DNA of 64,000 nucleotides from Corallococcus silvisoli (GCF_009909145.1 NZ_JAAAPJ010000024.1:1-64000), one strand, 5' to 3'; numbered from the stretch's first letter, positions 50,343-58,921 are shown. Program-made: numbers and translations. Notes: generated by a model not told the origin, from the sequence alone.

Positions 50343-51281
50343 GTGACGCCAACGCCCGCGCTGCTCCTGTGTCTTGCCCTCACGCAGTCCGAACCGCCTC
50401 CCGCGTCGGTGCTCGAATACAGCGGGCCGATGAGCGAGGAGTCGGGAGCGGTGGATCGGGAGGAGATCCAGTTCACCGCGTTCGCGCCGGGACAACTGCT
50501 CTACCTGGGCGTGGATGAAGCGAACCTGCGCGCGACCGCGGCGGCGGATGGAGCCCGCGTCCAGACGCTGATGCTGGGCACGCCCGTTCGCGTGATGGCG
50601 GCGGGGACCCGGGCGACGGTGGGCGAGTACGTCAACGCCTGGTATCAGGTGTCGGTCGTGGACGCGCAGGCCCCGCAGGGGACAGCGCCCGTCACGGGGT
50701 GGCTCTTCGGGAACACGCTCACGCCGTTCCGCTTCGAGGCCGACCTGGATGGCGACGGCGAGCTGGAAGTGGCCACGGTGGTGATGAGCAATGAGTTCAA
50801 GGCCCGCGTGCGCGTGCTGGAGCCGAACGTGAAGCCGCCGCGCCGGGTGAGCAGCGTGGACGTGGACGTGGCGTCCACGGTGTATGGCGGAGGGAGGGGC
50901 GGTCCGGTGGACGTGAAGCTCCTCCCCGCGAAGAAGGCGGGCGTGCCGCTGTTGCAGTTGGACTCCGCGCCGGAGCGCTGCGGCGACTTCGTCACCTCGT
51001 ATGTGAGCTACACGGGGACCGGCGGCAAGAAGGGCGTGCTCGGCAAGGCGCGGCTCGCGCTGGTGCTGGGCGGACTGAAGGATCCTCCGAACGAGAGCAC
51101 CTTCAAGGTCTCCTTCCAGGCCGCCAAGAAGCAGGTCCTGGTGACCCGGACGACCATCGAGGAGGAAGAAGGACAGCCCCAGAAGGTTACGGAGCGCAAG
51201 GTGTATCAGTGGCAGGACGGCGAGTACGCCGAGGTCAAGAAGCCCGCCTCGCCGGACGCCGTGTCGGAAGTGAAGCCGTAG
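50343..51281 (+). CDS. Secreted protein with SH3-like domain
   Basis: 312 residues. GTG 50343 (AGGA 8 nt upstream) gives the signal peptide TPTPALLLCLALTQS. An SH3b-like segment lies at about residues 55-120: NLRATAAADGARVQTLMLGTPVRVM, then VNAWYQVSVVDAQ and VTGWLFGNTLTP. A domain starting at DLDGDGELEVATVV follows, like calcium-binding/FG-GAP style strands that compare a physical quantity. The C terminus is charged (TTIEEEEGQPQKVTERKVYQW). Probable periplasmic or surface protein of unknown role. It ends 71 nt before trpE and has no functional tie to it. Confidence 0.75.
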   Translation: MTPTPALLLCLALTQSEPPPASVLEYSGPMSEESGAVDREEIQFTAFAPGQLLYLGVDEANLRATAAADGARVQTLMLGTPVRVMAAGTRATVGEYVNAWYQVSVVDAQAPQGTAPVTGWLFGNTLTPFRFEADLDGDGELEVATVVMSNEFKARVRVLEPNVKPPRRVSSVDVDVASTVYGGGRGGPVDVKLLPAKKAGVPLLQLDSAPERCGDFVTSYVSYTGTGGKKGVLGKARLALVLGGLKDPPNESTFKVSFQAAKKQVLVTRTTIEEEEGQPQKVTERKVYQWQDGEYAEVKKPASPDAVSEVKP

Positions 51282-51352
51282 ACGCAGGGCCCGGAAGGCC
51301 GGGCACCCGGGCGCCCCTCCGGGTGGTGGATGAGGGGCCAGGGCAATCGACC

Positions 51353-52849
51353 ATGGATGCGCAGGAGCGGAAGGCAGCCTACCGGCAGCGCGCGGAAGCA
51401 GGCCAGGCGGTGCCGGTGTCGGTGGAGCTGCCGGCGGACCTGGATACGCCGCTGTCGGCATACCTGAAGCTGGGCGGCGGTGGCCGCGGCTTCATCCTCG
51501 AGTCGTGCTACGGCGGCGAGCGCTTCGGGCGCTACAGCCACGTGGGCGCGAATCCCGCGGGCCGCGTGCGGCTGGACGCGGACGGGCTCACGTTGTGGCG
51601 GGGCTCGCACGAGGAGCGCCGTGAGGGCCGCCCCCTGGATGTCCTGCGCACCCTGTGGCGCGAGCTCTCCGTGGCCACGCTGCCGGGTGAAGCGCCCTTC
51701 CTGGGCGGACTCGTGGGTTACCTGGGCTACAACGCCACGTCGTGGTTCGAGCCGCGCGTGCCGGACCGGCACCCGCGCGATACCGGCTTCCCGGACTCGG
51801 AGTGGCTGGTGGCCGAGGACTTCGTCACCCACGACACGCGCACCCAGACGCTCAAGGCCATCGCCATCGCGCGGCCCGCGCTGCATGGCAGCGTCGAGCA
51901 GGCGCTGAAGGACGCGGAGGCCCGCGCGGAGGCGATGGCGCAGAAGCTGCGCCAGCCGCTGCCGCAAGAGGCCTACGCACCCGCGCCTTCGCAGAAGAAC
52001 GCCGCCGCGCCCGTCGCGTGCTGGGACCGCGAGGGCTACGCCGCGGCGGTGGAGAAGGTGAAGGAGTACGTGCGCGCGGGCGACTGCTTCCAGGCGGTGC
52101 TCGCGCGGAGGTTCGAGGCGAAGGGCGCCATCCCCCCGCTGTCGCTCTACCGGGCGCTCCGGCGGGTGAACCCGTCGCCCTACCTGTTCCTGGTGGACCT
52201 GGGCGAGGCGCGAGCGCTGGTGGGCGCGTCGCCGGAGCTGCTGGTGCAGGTGCGTGACGGAGACGTGGTGGTGCGGCCCATCGCGGGCACGCGCCGCCGG
52301 GGCGGCTCCGAGGCCGAGGATCAGGCGCTGGAGAAGGAGCTGCTCGCGGACGAGAAGGAGCGCGCCGAGCACATCATGCTGGTGGACCTGGGGCGCAACG
52401 ACGTGGGCCGGGTGGCGGCCCCGGGCACCGTGCGCATCGAGGACCTGATGATCATCGAGCGCTACAGCCACGTGATGCACATCGTGTCCCAGGTGCGCGG
52501 CAAGCTGGACACGACGCGCTTCGATGCGCTGGATGCGCTGGCGAGCACCTTCCCGGCGGGCACCGTGTCGGGCGCGCCCAAGATTCGCGCGATGCAGATC
52601 ATCGACGAGCTGGAGCCCATGCGGCGCGGGCCCTATGCCGGCGCGGTGGGCTACCTGTCCTTCTGCGGCACGCTGGACGTGGCCATCGCGCTGCGCACCT
52701 TCTTCGTGGATGGCGACCGCACGATGTGGACCGCCGGCGCGGGGCTGGTGGCGGACTCGGAGCCGATGAAGGAAGCGGACGAGACGGAAGCGAAGGCGGG
52801 GGCCATGGCGGCCGCGCTGCGCCTGGCGCGCGAGGGAGGTGGGCGGTGA
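51353..52849 (+). CDS. trpE: Anthranilate synthase component I
   Basis: 498 residues. It makes anthranilate from chorismate with ammonia from TrpG. Chorismate-binding domain landmarks: GDCFQAVLARRFEAK, SPYLFLVDLGEARALVGASPELLV, PIAGTRRRG, ELLADEKERAEHIMLVDLGRNDVGR, FPAGTVSGAPKIRAMQIIDELEP (quoted by ends) and GPYAGAVGYLSF. The N-terminal domain has LESCYGGERFGRYSHVG; ESxxxxxRxSxxG contains the residues that bind feedback tryptophan in known enzymes, so feedback inhibition is likely. ATG 51353 with AGGGGCCAGGG upstream; two small GC hairpins lie in the 71-nt leader. Overlaps trpG by 4 nt. Confidence 0.96.
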   Translation: MDAQERKAAYRQRAEAGQAVPVSVELPADLDTPLSAYLKLGGGGRGFILESCYGGERFGRYSHVGANPAGRVRLDADGLTLWRGSHEERREGRPLDVLRTLWRELSVATLPGEAPFLGGLVGYLGYNATSWFEPRVPDRHPRDTGFPDSEWLVAEDFVTHDTRTQTLKAIAIARPALHGSVEQALKDAEARAEAMAQKLRQPLPQEAYAPAPSQKNAAAPVACWDREGYAAAVEKVKEYVRAGDCFQAVLARRFEAKGAIPPLSLYRALRRVNPSPYLFLVDLGEARALVGASPELLVQVRDGDVVVRPIAGTRRRGGSEAEDQALEKELLADEKERAEHIMLVDLGRNDVGRVAAPGTVRIEDLMIIERYSHVMHIVSQVRGKLDTTRFDALDALASTFPAGTVSGAPKIRAMQIIDELEPMRRGPYAGAVGYLSFCGTLDVAIALRTFFVDGDRTMWTAGAGLVADSEPMKEADETEAKAGAMAAALRLAREGGGR

Positions 52850-53409
52850 TCCTCGTCATCGACAACTACGACTCCTTCACGTTCAACCTCGTGCAGCTGC
52901 TCTACACGCTGGGCGCGGAGGTGAAGGTCGTGCGCAACGACGCGCTGGATGCCGCCGGGGTCGCGGCGTCGGGCGCGTCCCATCTGGTGGTGTCGCCGGG
53001 GCCGTGCACGCCGCACGAGGCCGGGGTGAGCGTGGCGGCCATCGCCCAGTCGCGAGTGCCGGTGCTGGGCGTGTGCCTGGGACACCAGTCCATTGGTGCG
53101 GCCTTCGGAGGGCAGGTGGTGCGCGCGCCGGAGCCCGTGCACGGCAAGGCCGCGCGCATCCGGCATGACGGCACCGGCGTGTTCACGGGCCTGAGCCAGG
53201 GCTTCCAGGCGGCGCGGTACCACTCGCTGGTGGTGGCCGCGGAGTCGCTGCCCCCGGAGCTGGAGGCCACGGCCTGGAGCCAGGACGGGCTGGTGATGGC
53301 GCTGCGTCACCGGACGCGGCCGGTGGTGGGCCTCCAGTTCCATCCGGAGAGCGTGCTGACGCCGGAGGGCCCGGCGCTGGTGCGTAACTTCCTGGAGGGC
53401 CGGCGGTAG
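52846..53409 (+). CDS. trpG: Anthranilate synthase component II (glutamine amidotransferase)
   Basis: 187 residues, class I amidotransferase. IDNYDSFTFNLVQLL opens the family; nucleophile Cys in VLGVCLGHQSIG; catalytic His and Glu in LQFHPESVLTPEG. It feeds ammonia to TrpE. The GTG start at 52846 overlaps the trpE stop as GTGA and has a strong ribosome site (GAGGGAGGTGG). The longer in-frame open region is a shadow of trpE. It ends 3 nt before the stop of the convergent phosphatase gene. It could also serve folate synthesis as PabA. Confidence 0.96.
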   Translation: MILVIDNYDSFTFNLVQLLYTLGAEVKVVRNDALDAAGVAASGASHLVVSPGPCTPHEAGVSVAAIAQSRVPVLGVCLGHQSIGAAFGGQVVRAPEPVHGKAARIRHDGTGVFTGLSQGFQAARYHSLVVAAESLPPELEATAWSQDGLVMALRHRTRPVVGLQFHPESVLTPEGPALVRNFLEGRR

Positions 53410-53412
53410 CGC

Positions 53413-54009
53413 CTACTCCTTCAGGTGCGTGGTGTCGTTCCATCCCGAGAGGACCGGTTGACTGCGGCCGGCCTCGAAGCCCAGGACGCTGATGGAGGCG
53501 GTGCTCAGGTGGAAGAGCCTGCCGTCGTCCGGGGGCAGGCCCAGCCAGCGCGCGGCGAGGATGCGCAGCAGGTGTCCGTGGGAGAAGAGGAGCACGTCGT
53601 CCTGGAGGGCGCGCGCCTCCGCGATGACGCGGTCCGCGCGGGCGCCCACCTGCTCCATCGTCTCCCCGTTGGGGACGCCGTCGTTCCACAGCGTCCAGCC
53701 CGGGCGCGTGGTGCGGATGTCCGCGCCGGTGCGGCCCTCGTAGTCGCCGTAGTTGAACTCCATCAGGTCGTCGCGCTTCTGGGCCACGTCGCCGTAGCCG
53801 GCGAGCACGCAGGTCTCCAGGGCGCGGGTCAGCGGGCTGGTCCACACGGCGGCGAAGCGCCAGGCGCGCAGGGGCACGCGGAGGCGCTCGCCCATGAGAC
53901 GGCCCTCTTCCACGAGGGGCAGGTCGGTGCGGCCGGTGTGCTGGCCGCTGCGGCTCCACTCCGTCTCACCGTGACGGACGAGGACCACCTGGGGCGCGCG
54001 AGTGTTCAT
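53413..54009 (-). CDS. Histidine phosphatase family protein
   Basis: 198 residues. RHGET motif (VVLVRHGETEWS) supplies the catalytic His; VWTSPLTRALETC and EFNYGDYEGRTGADI are the phosphoglycerate-mutase-like helix and acid regions; LLFSHGHLLRILAARW has the second His. It is a broad phosphatase or phosphoglycerate-mutase-like enzyme; the substrate is not deducible. It is the last gene of the aroF-trp run, 44 nt after the GNAT gene. Start ATG 54009 (MNTRAPQVVLV) is the standard family beginning. Confidence 0.9.
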   Translation of the reverse strand: MNTRAPQVVLVRHGETEWSRSGQHTGRTDLPLVEEGRLMGERLRVPLRAWRFAAVWTSPLTRALETCVLAGYGDVAQKRDDLMEFNYGDYEGRTGADIRTTRPGWTLWNDGVPNGETMEQVGARADRVIAEARALQDDVLLFSHGHLLRILAARWLGLPPDDGRLFHLSTASISVLGFEAGRSQPVLSGWNDTTHLKE

Positions 54010-54053
54010 GGCGCCAATCTGTGTCAGCCCGTGGCGGGACGGGAGGGAAAAGT

Positions 54054-54602
54054 TCAGCGCTCCCGCTTCCGTGTTCGCCACTCCTCACGACTCTGGCCCC
54101 AGATCTCCACGGGGTGGTCGTCGTAGGGCGCGGGCAGCGCCCCCATGCGCAGGAAGCGCGAGCCCAGCCGCTCGGCCACCTTCTTCGAAGGCGTGTTCTC
54201 CGGGGAGATGGAGTGGATGACCTCCGTCCACCCGAGCGTGTCGAAGGCCCAGTCGATGGTGGCCGTGGCGCCCTCGGTCGCGTAGCCCTTGCCCCAGGCC
54301 TCGCGCGGCATCCCCCAGCCGACCTCGGTGCCCGGCCAGCCCTCCGGCTTCCAGGGCCCGAGCCGGCCCACCCACTTCCCGGTGGACTTCTCGAGCATGG
54401 AGAACATGGCGTAGCCCTGGAGCGCCCACGAGCCGGCCATGGCGCAGACCGCGCGCCACACGGAGGAGCGCGGCTGGAGTCCGCCGATGTACTTCGCGGC
54501 CTCCGGGTCCGCCATCATCGCCGCGAAGCCGTCCAGGTCGTCGAGCGTGGGGGGACGCAGGATGAGGCGAGGGGTTTCGAGTGTGGGGCCCAGGGTTGGC
54601 AT
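54054..54602 (-). CDS. GNAT-family acetyltransferase (RimJ/RimL type)
   Basis: 182 residues. LETPRLILRPPTLDDLDGF is the typical RimJ/RimL N terminus. The acetyl-CoA site is EVGWGMPREAWGKGYATEGA (Q/RxxGxG/A-like WGKGYA), followed by NTPSKKVAERLGSRFL. These enzymes acetylate protein N termini or small amines; target unknown. It starts 10 nt after trpA and so is probably co-transcribed with the trp genes, though no pathway link is known. Confidence 0.9.
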   Translation of the reverse strand: MPTLGPTLETPRLILRPPTLDDLDGFAAMMADPEAAKYIGGLQPRSSVWRAVCAMAGSWALQGYAMFSMLEKSTGKWVGRLGPWKPEGWPGTEVGWGMPREAWGKGYATEGATATIDWAFDTLGWTEVIHSISPENTPSKKVAERLGSRFLRMGALPAPYDDHPVEIWGQSREEWRTRKRER

Positions 54603-54612
54603 GGGGCGGATT

Positions 54613-55404
54613 CTAGCGCTTCAGGCCCTGCTTGATGTCCGCGCAAAGCCGCCGCGCCGCGCCCGGGCCATCCGTGTACGCGGCGCGCACCAGGGCGCTG
54701 CCCACCACGACGCCGTCGGCGTGGGCCACCAGCGTCCGGGCCGTCTCCGCGTTGGAGATGCCGAAGCCCGCGACCACGGGCACGGACGCGGCCCGGCGCA
54801 CCAGGTCCAGCCGCTGAGACAGGTCCGGCGGCAGCTCCGAGCGCATGCCGGTGACGCCCGCCACGGACACGCAATAGACGAAGCCCCGGGCGTCCTTCGC
54901 GATGGCCTCCGCCCGCGCGGGCGGCGTCGTGGGCGCGCAGAGGGGGATGAGGTCCATGCCTTCCCGGTCGAACGCGGCGCGGATGCCCGCGCTCTCCTCG
55001 GGGGGCAGGTCCGGGAGGATGGTGCCCACGATGCCCCGCTCGCGCGCGAGCTTCGCGTAGCGCTCTTCTCCCAACGCCATCACCACGTTGACGTACGTCA
55101 TGATGACCAGCGGCGTCTCCGGGCAGCGGCGGCGCACCTCGGGCACCACCTCGTCCAGCACGCGGCGCAGGTTGGCGCCCGCCTTGAGGGCCCGCTCCGA
55201 CGCGGCCTGGATGACGGGGCCGTCCGCGATGGGGTCGCTGAACGCCACGCCAATCTCCAGCACGTCCGCGCCGCCCTCCACCATCGCCGCGAACACGTCC
55301 ACGGACCGGGGCAGGTCCGGGTCTCCCGCCATGGCGTAGGCCACCAGCGCGCCCTCGCCCCGGGCCTTCGCGCGGGCGAACGCCTTGCCCAGTTCTCCGC
55401 TCAT
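54613..55404 (-). CDS. trpA: Tryptophan synthase alpha chain
   Basis: 263 residues, TIM barrel. It cleaves indole-3-glycerol phosphate to indole, passed through a tunnel to TrpB. DVLEIGVAFSDPIADGPVIQ has the catalytic Glu; GTILPDLPPEES has the second acid; FVYCVSVAGVTGMRSELP and VPVVAGFGISN are the phosphate-binding loops; GVVVGSALV follows. The Ile-Gly-Val-Ala in place of the common Leu-Gly-Val-Pro at the first motif is a small variation. ATG 55404 overlaps the trpB stop (ATGA), which should keep subunit levels equal. Confidence 0.97.
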   Translation of the reverse strand: MSGELGKAFARAKARGEGALVAYAMAGDPDLPRSVDVFAAMVEGGADVLEIGVAFSDPIADGPVIQAASERALKAGANLRRVLDEVVPEVRRRCPETPLVIMTYVNVVMALGEERYAKLARERGIVGTILPDLPPEESAGIRAAFDREGMDLIPLCAPTTPPARAEAIAKDARGFVYCVSVAGVTGMRSELPPDLSQRLDLVRRAASVPVVAGFGISNAETARTLVAHADGVVVGSALVRAAYTDGPGAARRLCADIKQGLKR

Positions 55405-56606
55405 GACTTCACCCCCGTCGCCGGAGGCACACCCCGCGCGGAGATGGTCGCCACGTCCTTGTCGCCTCGGCCCGAGCAGTTGATGATCAAGTGTTGACCC
55501 TTGCCCATGTCACGGGCCAGGGAGCGCGCCGCCGCGAACGCATGCGATGTCTCCAGCGCGGGGAGGATGCCCTCCGTGCGCGCGACTTCGTAGAAGGCGG
55601 CCAGGGCCTCGTCGTCCGTCGCGGTGCGCACCTCCATGCGCCCCGTCTTCGCCAGGTGCGCCAGCTCCGGCCCCACGCCCGGGTAGTCCAGGCCCGCGGA
55701 GATGCTGTGCGCCTCTTGAATCTGGCCGTGCTCGTCCTGGAGGACCAGGGAGCGCGAGCCGTGCAGCACGCCCTCCGTGCCCAGGGTCAGCGACGCGCCG
55801 TGCTGGCCGGACTGGAGGCCGTGGCCCGCCGCTTCCACGCCCACCAGCCGCACCGCGGTGTCCGGGATGAAGGGGTGGAGCGCGCCGATGGCGTTGGAGC
55901 CGCCGCCCACGCACGCGATGATGGCGTCCGGCAGCCGGCCCAGCGCGGCGAGCGTCTGGGCGCGAATCTCCCGGCCGATGACGGATTGGAAGTCGCGCAC
56001 GATGGTGGGGTAGGGGTGGGGACCCGCCGCGCTGCCGATGACGTAGTAGGTGTCCTGCACCTGCGACACCCAGACGCGCATGGCCTCGTTCATCGCGTCC
56101 TTGAGCGTGCGTGAGCCGGACTCCACCGGCCGCACCACCGCCCCCAGCGCGCGCATGCGGAAGACGTTGAGCGCCTGCCGCTCCACGTCCAGCGCGCCCA
56201 TGAACACCTCGCACGGCAGGCCGAAGAGCGCGCACGCGGTGGCGGTGGCCACGCCGTGCTGGCCCGCGCCTGTCTCCGCGATGATGCGCTTCTTGCCCAT
56301 GCGCCGGGCGAGCAGCACCTGGCCCACGGTGTTGTTGATCTTGTGCGCGCCCGTATGGGCCAGGTCCTCGCGCTTGAGCCACACCTGGGCGCCGCCCCAG
56401 GATTCGGTGAGGCGGTGCGCGGGCGTCAGCGTCGTGGGCCGCCCCACGAACTCGCGCAGCACGCGGGTGACTTCGTCTCCGAAGCCGGTGTCCTGCTGCG
56501 CCTTCGCGTAGGCCTCTTCCAGCTCCAGCAGCGCCGGGACCAGGGTCTCCGGCACATAGCGTCCGCCGTAGCGGCCGAAGCGGCCCACGGCAGTGTCCGT
56601 CGTCAT
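55401..56606 (-). CDS. trpB: Tryptophan synthase beta chain
   Basis: 401 residues, PLP enzyme joining indole to serine. PLP lysine in REDLAHTGAHKINN; ETGAGQHGVATATACALF; GSAAGPHPYPTIVRDFQSV; glycine-rich phosphate cup CVGGGSNAIG; EAHSISAGLDYPGVGP; the C-terminal SGRGDKDV. All are intact and full length, the TrpB1 type that pairs with TrpA. The ATG at 56606 (MTTDTAVGRFGRYGG) lies 4 nt after trpF; the longer frame is a shadow of trpF. Confidence 0.97.
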   Translation of the reverse strand: MTTDTAVGRFGRYGGRYVPETLVPALLELEEAYAKAQQDTGFGDEVTRVLREFVGRPTTLTPAHRLTESWGGAQVWLKREDLAHTGAHKINNTVGQVLLARRMGKKRIIAETGAGQHGVATATACALFGLPCEVFMGALDVERQALNVFRMRALGAVVRPVESGSRTLKDAMNEAMRVWVSQVQDTYYVIGSAAGPHPYPTIVRDFQSVIGREIRAQTLAALGRLPDAIIACVGGGSNAIGALHPFIPDTAVRLVGVEAAGHGLQSGQHGASLTLGTEGVLHGSRSLVLQDEHGQIQEAHSISAGLDYPGVGPELAHLAKTGRMEVRTATDDEALAAFYEVARTEGILPALETSHAFAAARSLARDMGKGQHLIINCSGRGDKDVATISARGVPPATGVKS

Positions 56607-56610
56607 GGCA

Positions 56611-57249
56611 CTAACTCCAGAGGTTGAGGGACCGGACGGTGCGCACGAAGGCGCGCACCGCATCCAGGTCCTTGATGCCAGGGGCGGACTCCACGCCGCT
56701 GGCGACATCCACGCCGTAGGGCCGGGTGGCCATCACGGCCTCGGCCACGTTCGAGGGCTTGAGGCCGCCGGCGACCAGCACGGGTGCGCCGCAGTCTCCC
56801 AGCTGCTTCACCAGCGACCAGTCGAAGGTGACGCCGCCACCGCCGTAGCCTGGGGCCGCGCCGTCCAGGAGCAGCCCCGCGACGTCGCCCACGCCGACGT
56901 AGGCGCGGGCCCGGGCCACGTCCTCGGGCCCGCGTACGCGCAGCGCCTTGATGACGGGCACGCCGTAGCCAGAGCAGGCCTCGGGCGGCTCGTCGCCGTG
57001 GAGCTGCACGGCGGTGAGGCCGCACTCGCGCACACGAAGGCGGATGTCGTCCGGCTTCGCGTTGACGAACACGCCGACCACCGCGCCCAGCGGAGGCCGC
57101 GTGCGCGACAGCGCCGCCGCCGTGGACAGGTCCACGAAGCGGGGCGAGCCCGGATGGAAGTTGAGCCCCATCGCGTCCGCGCCCGCGGCCCAGACGCCCC
57201 GAGCATCCTCGAGGCGCGTCACGCCGCAGACCTTGACGGTGACGTTCAC
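56611..57249 (-). CDS. trpF: Phosphoribosylanthranilate isomerase
   Basis: 212 residues, TIM barrel. VKVCGVTRLEDA holds the catalytic Cys; GADAMGLNFHPGSPRFV; VQLHGDEPPE; the late catalytic Asp in LLLDGAAPGYGGGG; PVLVAGGLKPSNV and GVDVASGVESAPGIKD are the phosphate loops. It performs the Amadori rearrangement to CdRP. GTG start at 57249 overlaps the trpC stop (GTGA). Confidence 0.96.
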   Translation of the reverse strand: MNVTVKVCGVTRLEDARGVWAAGADAMGLNFHPGSPRFVDLSTAAALSRTRPPLGAVVGVFVNAKPDDIRLRVRECGLTAVQLHGDEPPEACSGYGVPVIKALRVRGPEDVARARAYVGVGDVAGLLLDGAAPGYGGGGVTFDWSLVKQLGDCGAPVLVAGGLKPSNVAEAVMATRPYGVDVASGVESAPGIKDLDAVRAFVRTVRSLNLWS

Positions 57250-58061
57250 GCGCCGCCGCCTTCCAGGCCGAGCAGCCGGCGCAGGGCACGGCCTGGATCC
57301 GCGTCGCGCAGGAGCGATTCGCCCACGAGGACGGCGTCGGCGCCCGCGTCGCGTGCGGCGGTGAGGTCCATCAGGTGCTTGAGGCCGCTCTCCGCCACCA
57401 GCGCGGTGGAGCGGGAGCGCAGCGCGGGCATCACCCGGAGCGCAGTGCCGGTGTCCGTCTTCAGCGTGGCGAGGTTGCGGTTGTTGAGGCCGATGATGGA
57501 GGCGCCCGCGGCGAGCGCGCGCTCGGCGTGCGCCTCCGTGTGGGCTTCCACGAGAGCGGCCACTCGCACCTGCTTCGCCGCGGCGACCATTTCGCGCAGG
57601 AGGGAGTCCTCGAGCGCGTCCGCGATGAGCAGCACCGCGTCCGCGCCCCAGGCCGCGCTCTCCTCTACTTCGCTGGCGGCGACAAGGAAGTCCTTGCGCA
57701 GGACGGGGATGCCGACGGCGGTCCGGACCGCGACGAGGTCCTCCAGGCTGCCGCCGAAGTCCGGCCCATCGGTGAGCACGCTGATGGCGCAGGCGCCCGC
57801 GGCTTCATAGGCCCGGGCCACCGCGACCACGTCCGCGTGAGGGAAGGCGCCGCCCGATGGGCTCTTGCGCTTCACCTCCGCGATGACGTTGACAGGGGTC
57901 CCGGGGACGCGGCGCACCAGTGCCTGCGCGAAGTCCCGCGTGGGGGGATGCGAGCCGTGCGCGGGGGCAGGGCGGGTTCCCAGCTCCCGGCGCTTGCGCG
58001 CCATGATGACGTCCAGCGTGCCGGGGGCTTCCGCCGTGGCGGTGTTTGAGGAGGCCGTCAT
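57246..58061 (-). CDS. trpC: Indole-3-glycerol phosphate synthase
   Basis: 271 residues. The N-terminal helix TLDVIMARKRREL, catalytic Lys in NVIAEVKRKSPSGG, VLRKDFLVAASEVEES, VAALVEAHTEAHAE with the Glu, IIGLNNRNLATLKTD, and VAESGL/GADAVLVGESLL are all in place. It closes the indole ring by decarboxylation of CdRP. Start ATG 58061 overlaps the stop of the repeat ORF upstream (ATGA). The same frame stays open without a stop back to 58718 across the repeats, so an N-terminally extended form cannot be excluded, but the normal protein begins here. Confidence 0.96.
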   Translation of the reverse strand: MTASSNTATAEAPGTLDVIMARKRRELGTRPAPAHGSHPPTRDFAQALVRRVPGTPVNVIAEVKRKSPSGGAFPHADVVAVARAYEAAGACAISVLTDGPDFGGSLEDLVAVRTAVGIPVLRKDFLVAASEVEESAAWGADAVLLIADALEDSLLREMVAAAKQVRVAALVEAHTEAHAERALAAGASIIGLNNRNLATLKTDTGTALRVMPALRSRSTALVAESGLKHLMDLTAARDAGADAVLVGESLLRDADPGRALRRLLGLEGGGA

Positions 58062-58921
58062 GACAGGCTTCCTCGCTTCATAGGGGCATGCGTCTTCACT
58101 CGGTGCTCGATGCCGAAGGTGGCCATCCGCTTCATGGTGGGTGCGGCGGTCGTCAAGGCTGTGCCCTCCGCACCACGACGCGTCTTCGTCTTCGCTGGGC
58201 CCCAGGTGATGGCGGCCGCTGCTCGCTTCGCGATGGAGTCGGCGGTCGTCATGGCAGTGCCCTCCGCACCATGACGCGTCTTCGTCTTCGCTGGGCCCCA
58301 GGTGATGGCGGCCGCTGCTCGCTTCGCGATGGAGTCGGCGGTCGTCATGGCAGTGCCCTCCGCACCATGACGCGTCTTCGTCTTCGCTGGGCCCCAGGTG
58401 ATGGCGGCCGCTGCTCGCTTCGCGATGGAGTCGGCGGTCGTCATGGCAGTGCCCTCCGCACCATGACGCGTCTTCGTCTTCGCTGGGCCCCAGGTGATGG
58501 CGGCCGCTGCTCGCTTCGCGATGGAGTCGGCGGTCGTCATGGCAGTGCCCTCCGCACCACGACGCGTCTTCGTCTTCGCTGGGCCCCAGGTGATGGCGGC
58601 TGCTGCTCGCTTCGCGATGGAGTCGGCGGTCGTCATGGCAGTGCCCTCCGCACCATGACGCGTCTTCGTCTTCGCTTGGCTCCAAGTGCTGGAGGCCACC
58701 TCCCGCTTCACGATGCAAGCGGCGGTCGCCAGGGCAGTGTCCTTCGCACCATGACGCGGATCCATCGCCACCTGATGCCAGGTGCCGGAGGCTCCCGCCT
58801 GCTTCGCGCTCGAAACGGCGGTTGTCATGGCCGCCGCCCGCGTGTCAGAGGCGCGCGCTGACAGGTTGCCTCGGGGACTGAGGGCTACCGCTGCGTGGGG
58901 ATCAAGAGCGCGCGCCGTCAT
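58058..58921 (-). CDS. Repeat-protein ORF inserted between trpD and trpC
   Basis: 287 codons, no family recognised. ATG 58921 overlaps the trpD stop (ATGA) and its own TGA overlaps the trpC start (ATGA), so it is fitted to both neighbours exactly as a real operon gene. After about 28 unique residues it consists of about eight units of 32 residues: five almost identical central ones (MTTADSIAKRAAAAITWGP, then AKTKTR(H/R)GAEG) and diverged ones at each end. The product is basic, Ala/Thr-rich, with one Trp per unit and no signal peptide or TM segment. Third-position G/C in one unit, counted by hand, is 25 of 32 in this frame, against 23 in the TrpC frame and 18 on the opposite strand; ordinary genes here are higher. 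It may be a real protein, a translated spacer, or a repeat kept open by chance. Confidence 0.5.
   Translation of the reverse strand: MTARALDPHAAVALSPRGNLSARASDTRAAAMTTAVSSAKQAGASGTWHQVAMDPRHGAKDTALATAACIVKREVASSTWSQAKTKTRHGAEGTAMTTADSIAKRAAAAITWGPAKTKTRRGAEGTAMTTADSIAKRAAAAITWGPAKTKTRHGAEGTAMTTADSIAKRAAAAITWGPAKTKTRHGAEGTAMTTADSIAKRAAAAITWGPAKTKTRHGAEGTAMTTADSIAKRAAAAITWGPAKTKTRRGAEGTALTTAAPTMKRMATFGIEHRVKTHAPMKRGSLS
58091..58840. repeat. 96-bp tandem repeat array in the trp operon
   Basis: The anchor CGTCTTCGTC recurs at 58181, 58277, 58373, 58469, 58565 and 58661, exactly 96 bp apart. Degenerate copies flank it near 58091 and 58757. The inner five units differ by only one or two bases (for example ATGACG versus ACGACG), which indicates recent expansion or homogenisation. 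Because 96 is a multiple of three, several frames on both strands stay open. The outer units are clearly older. Confidence 0.95.

Noticed and set aside
51282..51352. Tandem TGG TGG ahead of trpE as a Trp leader peptide
   Set aside because: In that frame there is no start codon between the upstream gene's stop and the Trp codons, so no leader peptide can be made.
58091..58840. CRISPR-like array in the trp operon
   Set aside because: Units are contiguous 96-bp tandem copies without unique spacers, and no cas genes are present.
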